Assembly: GCF_044336245.1 (NCBI RefSeq)
Contig: NZ_CP172346.1
Span: forward strand, 6,944,001 to 7,008,000
DNA: 64,000 nucleotides
Direction of reading: 5' to 3'
Source of the DNA: Schlesneria sphaerica
Lineage (GTDB): Bacteria > Planctomycetota > Planctomycetia > Planctomycetales > Planctomycetaceae
Below the pieces are notes generated by a model that made no database searches, was not told where the DNA came from, and was given only the letters and a program-made list of their open reading frames with translations. Each line of letters starts with the position of its first letter. Positions within the stretch are counted from its first letter, which is position 1. Of the stretch, positions 62,955-64,000 are shown one piece after another. The position numbers and the translations under genes are program-made.

Positions 62955-63518
62955 ATGTCAGAACTCGTCATTCAGTCGGGCAAGCTCCAGGGGAAGCGCC
63001 TTGTCCTGCCTTCCAAGCAAATGGTGGTGGGACGGGACGACGACTGCGACTTGCGTATCGGTTCTGCACTCGTCAGCCGCAAACACTGCGTCCTGAAAAA
63101 TACACCTGAAGGAATTCTGGTGACAGATCTGGGAAGTCAGAACGGAACGCTTGTTAACGACGCGCCAATCAAAGGGCCGACCCTGCTTCGAGAGGGAGAT
63201 GTTCTCAGGATCGGTTCGACGTTGCTGCAAGTCCCTGTGAAGCCGAAGGCGAAGCAATCTGTCAGGAAGTTTGAAGAAAAGATCTCTGAAACGGAGATCG
63301 CAGACTGGCTGGCTGACGTCGGCTCGCACTATTCCAGCGCTGATACGGCGGTGTTACCGTCGTATACTCCCCCCGTCCCCGACGGGGCACCTGCGATGCC
63401 AGCAGACAAGCCGATGACGAACTCTGAACTTCAAAAGAAGCTCTCAGCCACTGATGAGGCCGCCGAAATTATTCGCAAACACTGGGAAGCCGTGAAGGCA
63501 AAACAGAAAACCAAATAA
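62955..63518 (+). CDS. FHA domain protein
   Basis: 187 residues from ATG 62955 (a TTG three codons upstream). The FHA domain (about 1-95) has the phosphothreonine-binding core: VVGRDDDCDLRIG, SALVSRKHCVL, DLGSQNGTLVND. The C-terminal half is a Pro/Ala/charged linker ending in a helical KAKQKTK tail. FHA domains bind phosphothreonine peptides in signalling; no kinase or phosphatase neighbour is visible. Confidence 0.9.
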   Translation: MSELVIQSGKLQGKRLVLPSKQMVVGRDDDCDLRIGSALVSRKHCVLKNTPEGILVTDLGSQNGTLVNDAPIKGPTLLREGDVLRIGSTLLQVPVKPKAKQSVRKFEEKISETEIADWLADVGSHYSSADTAVLPSYTPPVPDGAPAMPADKPMTNSELQKKLSATDEAAEIIRKHWEAVKAKQKTK

Positions 63519-63556
63519 GCTCGACTTGCCAACCGGCGCAAGTGAGGCGCCATCAA

Positions 63557-63600
63557 AAAGGGCAGGATCAGAGGCTCATATCGCCTTTGCCCTGCCCTTT
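63557..63600. terminator. Bidirectional terminator-like hairpin between convergent genes
   Basis: AAAGGGCAGG (63557-63566) pairs with CCTGCCCTTT (63591-63600); an inner AGGC/GCCT pair shortens the loop. A-run and T-run flank the arms, suiting termination of both the FHA gene and the convergent DUF1501 gene. Confidence 0.75.
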
Positions 63601-63639
63601 CCTGTTAGATGGTCCAGGACGTCTTCTCATCTCGACGGA

Positions 63640-64000
63640 TCAGATAATTTCCTTGATCGGTTCGACATGCTCCACACCAACGAGCTTCTGGTCGAGTCCG
63701 CCGAAGTAGTAGGACAGGCCGTTCGGATCGAGACCCATCTGATGCAGCACGGTGGCGTGAAGCCGCTTCACGTGCATCGGCGATTCCACCGCAGCCGAGC
63801 CAAGTTCATCGGTCGTGCCGACGCTGACTCCTCCTTTGACACCTCCCCCGGCCATCCACATCGTGAATCCATACGCGTTGTGGTCGCGCCCTGTTCCCAT
63901 CGCGTACTCTGCTGTTGGTTGCCGACCGAACTCTCCACCCCAGATCACCAGGGTGTCCTTCAGCATTCCACGCTGCTTCAGGTCTTTAAGCAGCGCTGCG
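63640..64000 (-). CDS. DUF1501 family protein (5' part outside window)
   Basis: Only the C-terminal 119 residues are visible; the frame is open to the window edge. Motifs ALLKDLKQRGML, VIWGGEFGRQPT, GRDHNAYGFTMWMAGGG, GTTDELGSAAVE and LHATVLHQMGLDPN match the DUF1501 C-terminus and resemble the 20437 gene product closely. This is the third DUF1501 copy in the window. Confidence 0.93.
   Translation of the reverse strand, partial: AALLKDLKQRGMLKDTLVIWGGEFGRQPTAEYAMGTGRDHNAYGFTMWMAGGGVKGGVSVGTTDELGSAAVESPMHVKRLHATVLHQMGLDPNGLSYYFGGLDQKLVGVEHVEPIKEII

Noticed and set aside
1..64000. tRNA, rRNA, CRISPR, transposase or prophage genes
   Set aside because: No matching structures, repeat arrays or protein motifs were seen anywhere in the window.

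Overview
The window looks like chromosomal DNA of a planctomycete (phylum Planctomycetota). Many of its families are hallmarks of that phylum: three DUF1501 genes (one cut by the window edge), two of them paired with DUF1549/DUF1553 genes; DUF1559 prepilin-like proteins with the H-X9-DG signature; a BBP7-type outer-membrane protein; DUF1080 domains; a PEP-CTERM protein; and PQQ-propeller proteins. I see no rRNA, tRNA, CRISPR array, insertion sequence or prophage. Names at family level rest on motif recognition, since no database search was possible.

Layout. 1-7.0 kb: a SurA/PpiD-like membrane chaperone running off the left edge, DNA topoisomerase I (topA) and a secreted double-DUF1080 protein. 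7.0-15.6 kb (minus strand): a complete Kdp potassium system in the order small ORF-kdpF-kdpA-kdpB-kdpC-kdpD-kdpE, including two overlapping 30-residue membrane peptides. 15.8-20.2 kb: a sugar-modification cluster (NDP-sugar dehydratase/epimerase, two methyltransferases, an SDR and an opposing methyltransferase). 20.4-24.3 kb: a DUF1501 + cytochrome/DUF1549/DUF1553 pair. 25-28.4 kb: a phosphate-selective-porin-like protein and threonine dehydratase ilvA.

28.6-31.3 kb is the most striking locus. A sigma70-like promoter is followed by a well-matched cobalamin (B12) riboswitch, then a DUF1559 prepilin-like gene and a PEP-CTERM-anchored DUF4465 protein. This suggests a B12-responsive envelope system rather than a B12 biosynthesis or TonB-uptake operon.

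31.5-45.9 kb: housekeeping and secreted genes, including a sugar isomerase/epimerase-like protein, a second DUF1501/DUF1549 pair, a PQQ propeller, hisF, an S1/P1 nuclease, scpB, a probable lipoprotein acetolactate decarboxylase and an M81 peptidase. 46-51.3 kb: a compact type II secretion/pseudopilus operon with two GspF proteins, three pseudopilin-like proteins and a DUF1559 protein. 51.7-58.1 kb: a glycosyltransferase, BBP7, moeA and mgtE.

58.4-60.8 kb: a CarH/LitR-like MerR regulator with a B12-type sensor fold whose cobalamin-ligating histidine appears replaced, translationally coupled to a DNA photolyase. 60.8-64 kb: a DDAH/arginine-deiminase-like enzyme, a long gene-poor stretch, an FHA protein and the C-terminal part of a third DUF1501 protein.

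Several starts were moved downstream of the longest possible ORF where a Shine-Dalgarno sequence, a signal peptide or alignment with family N-termini supported it; each such choice is explained in its entry.
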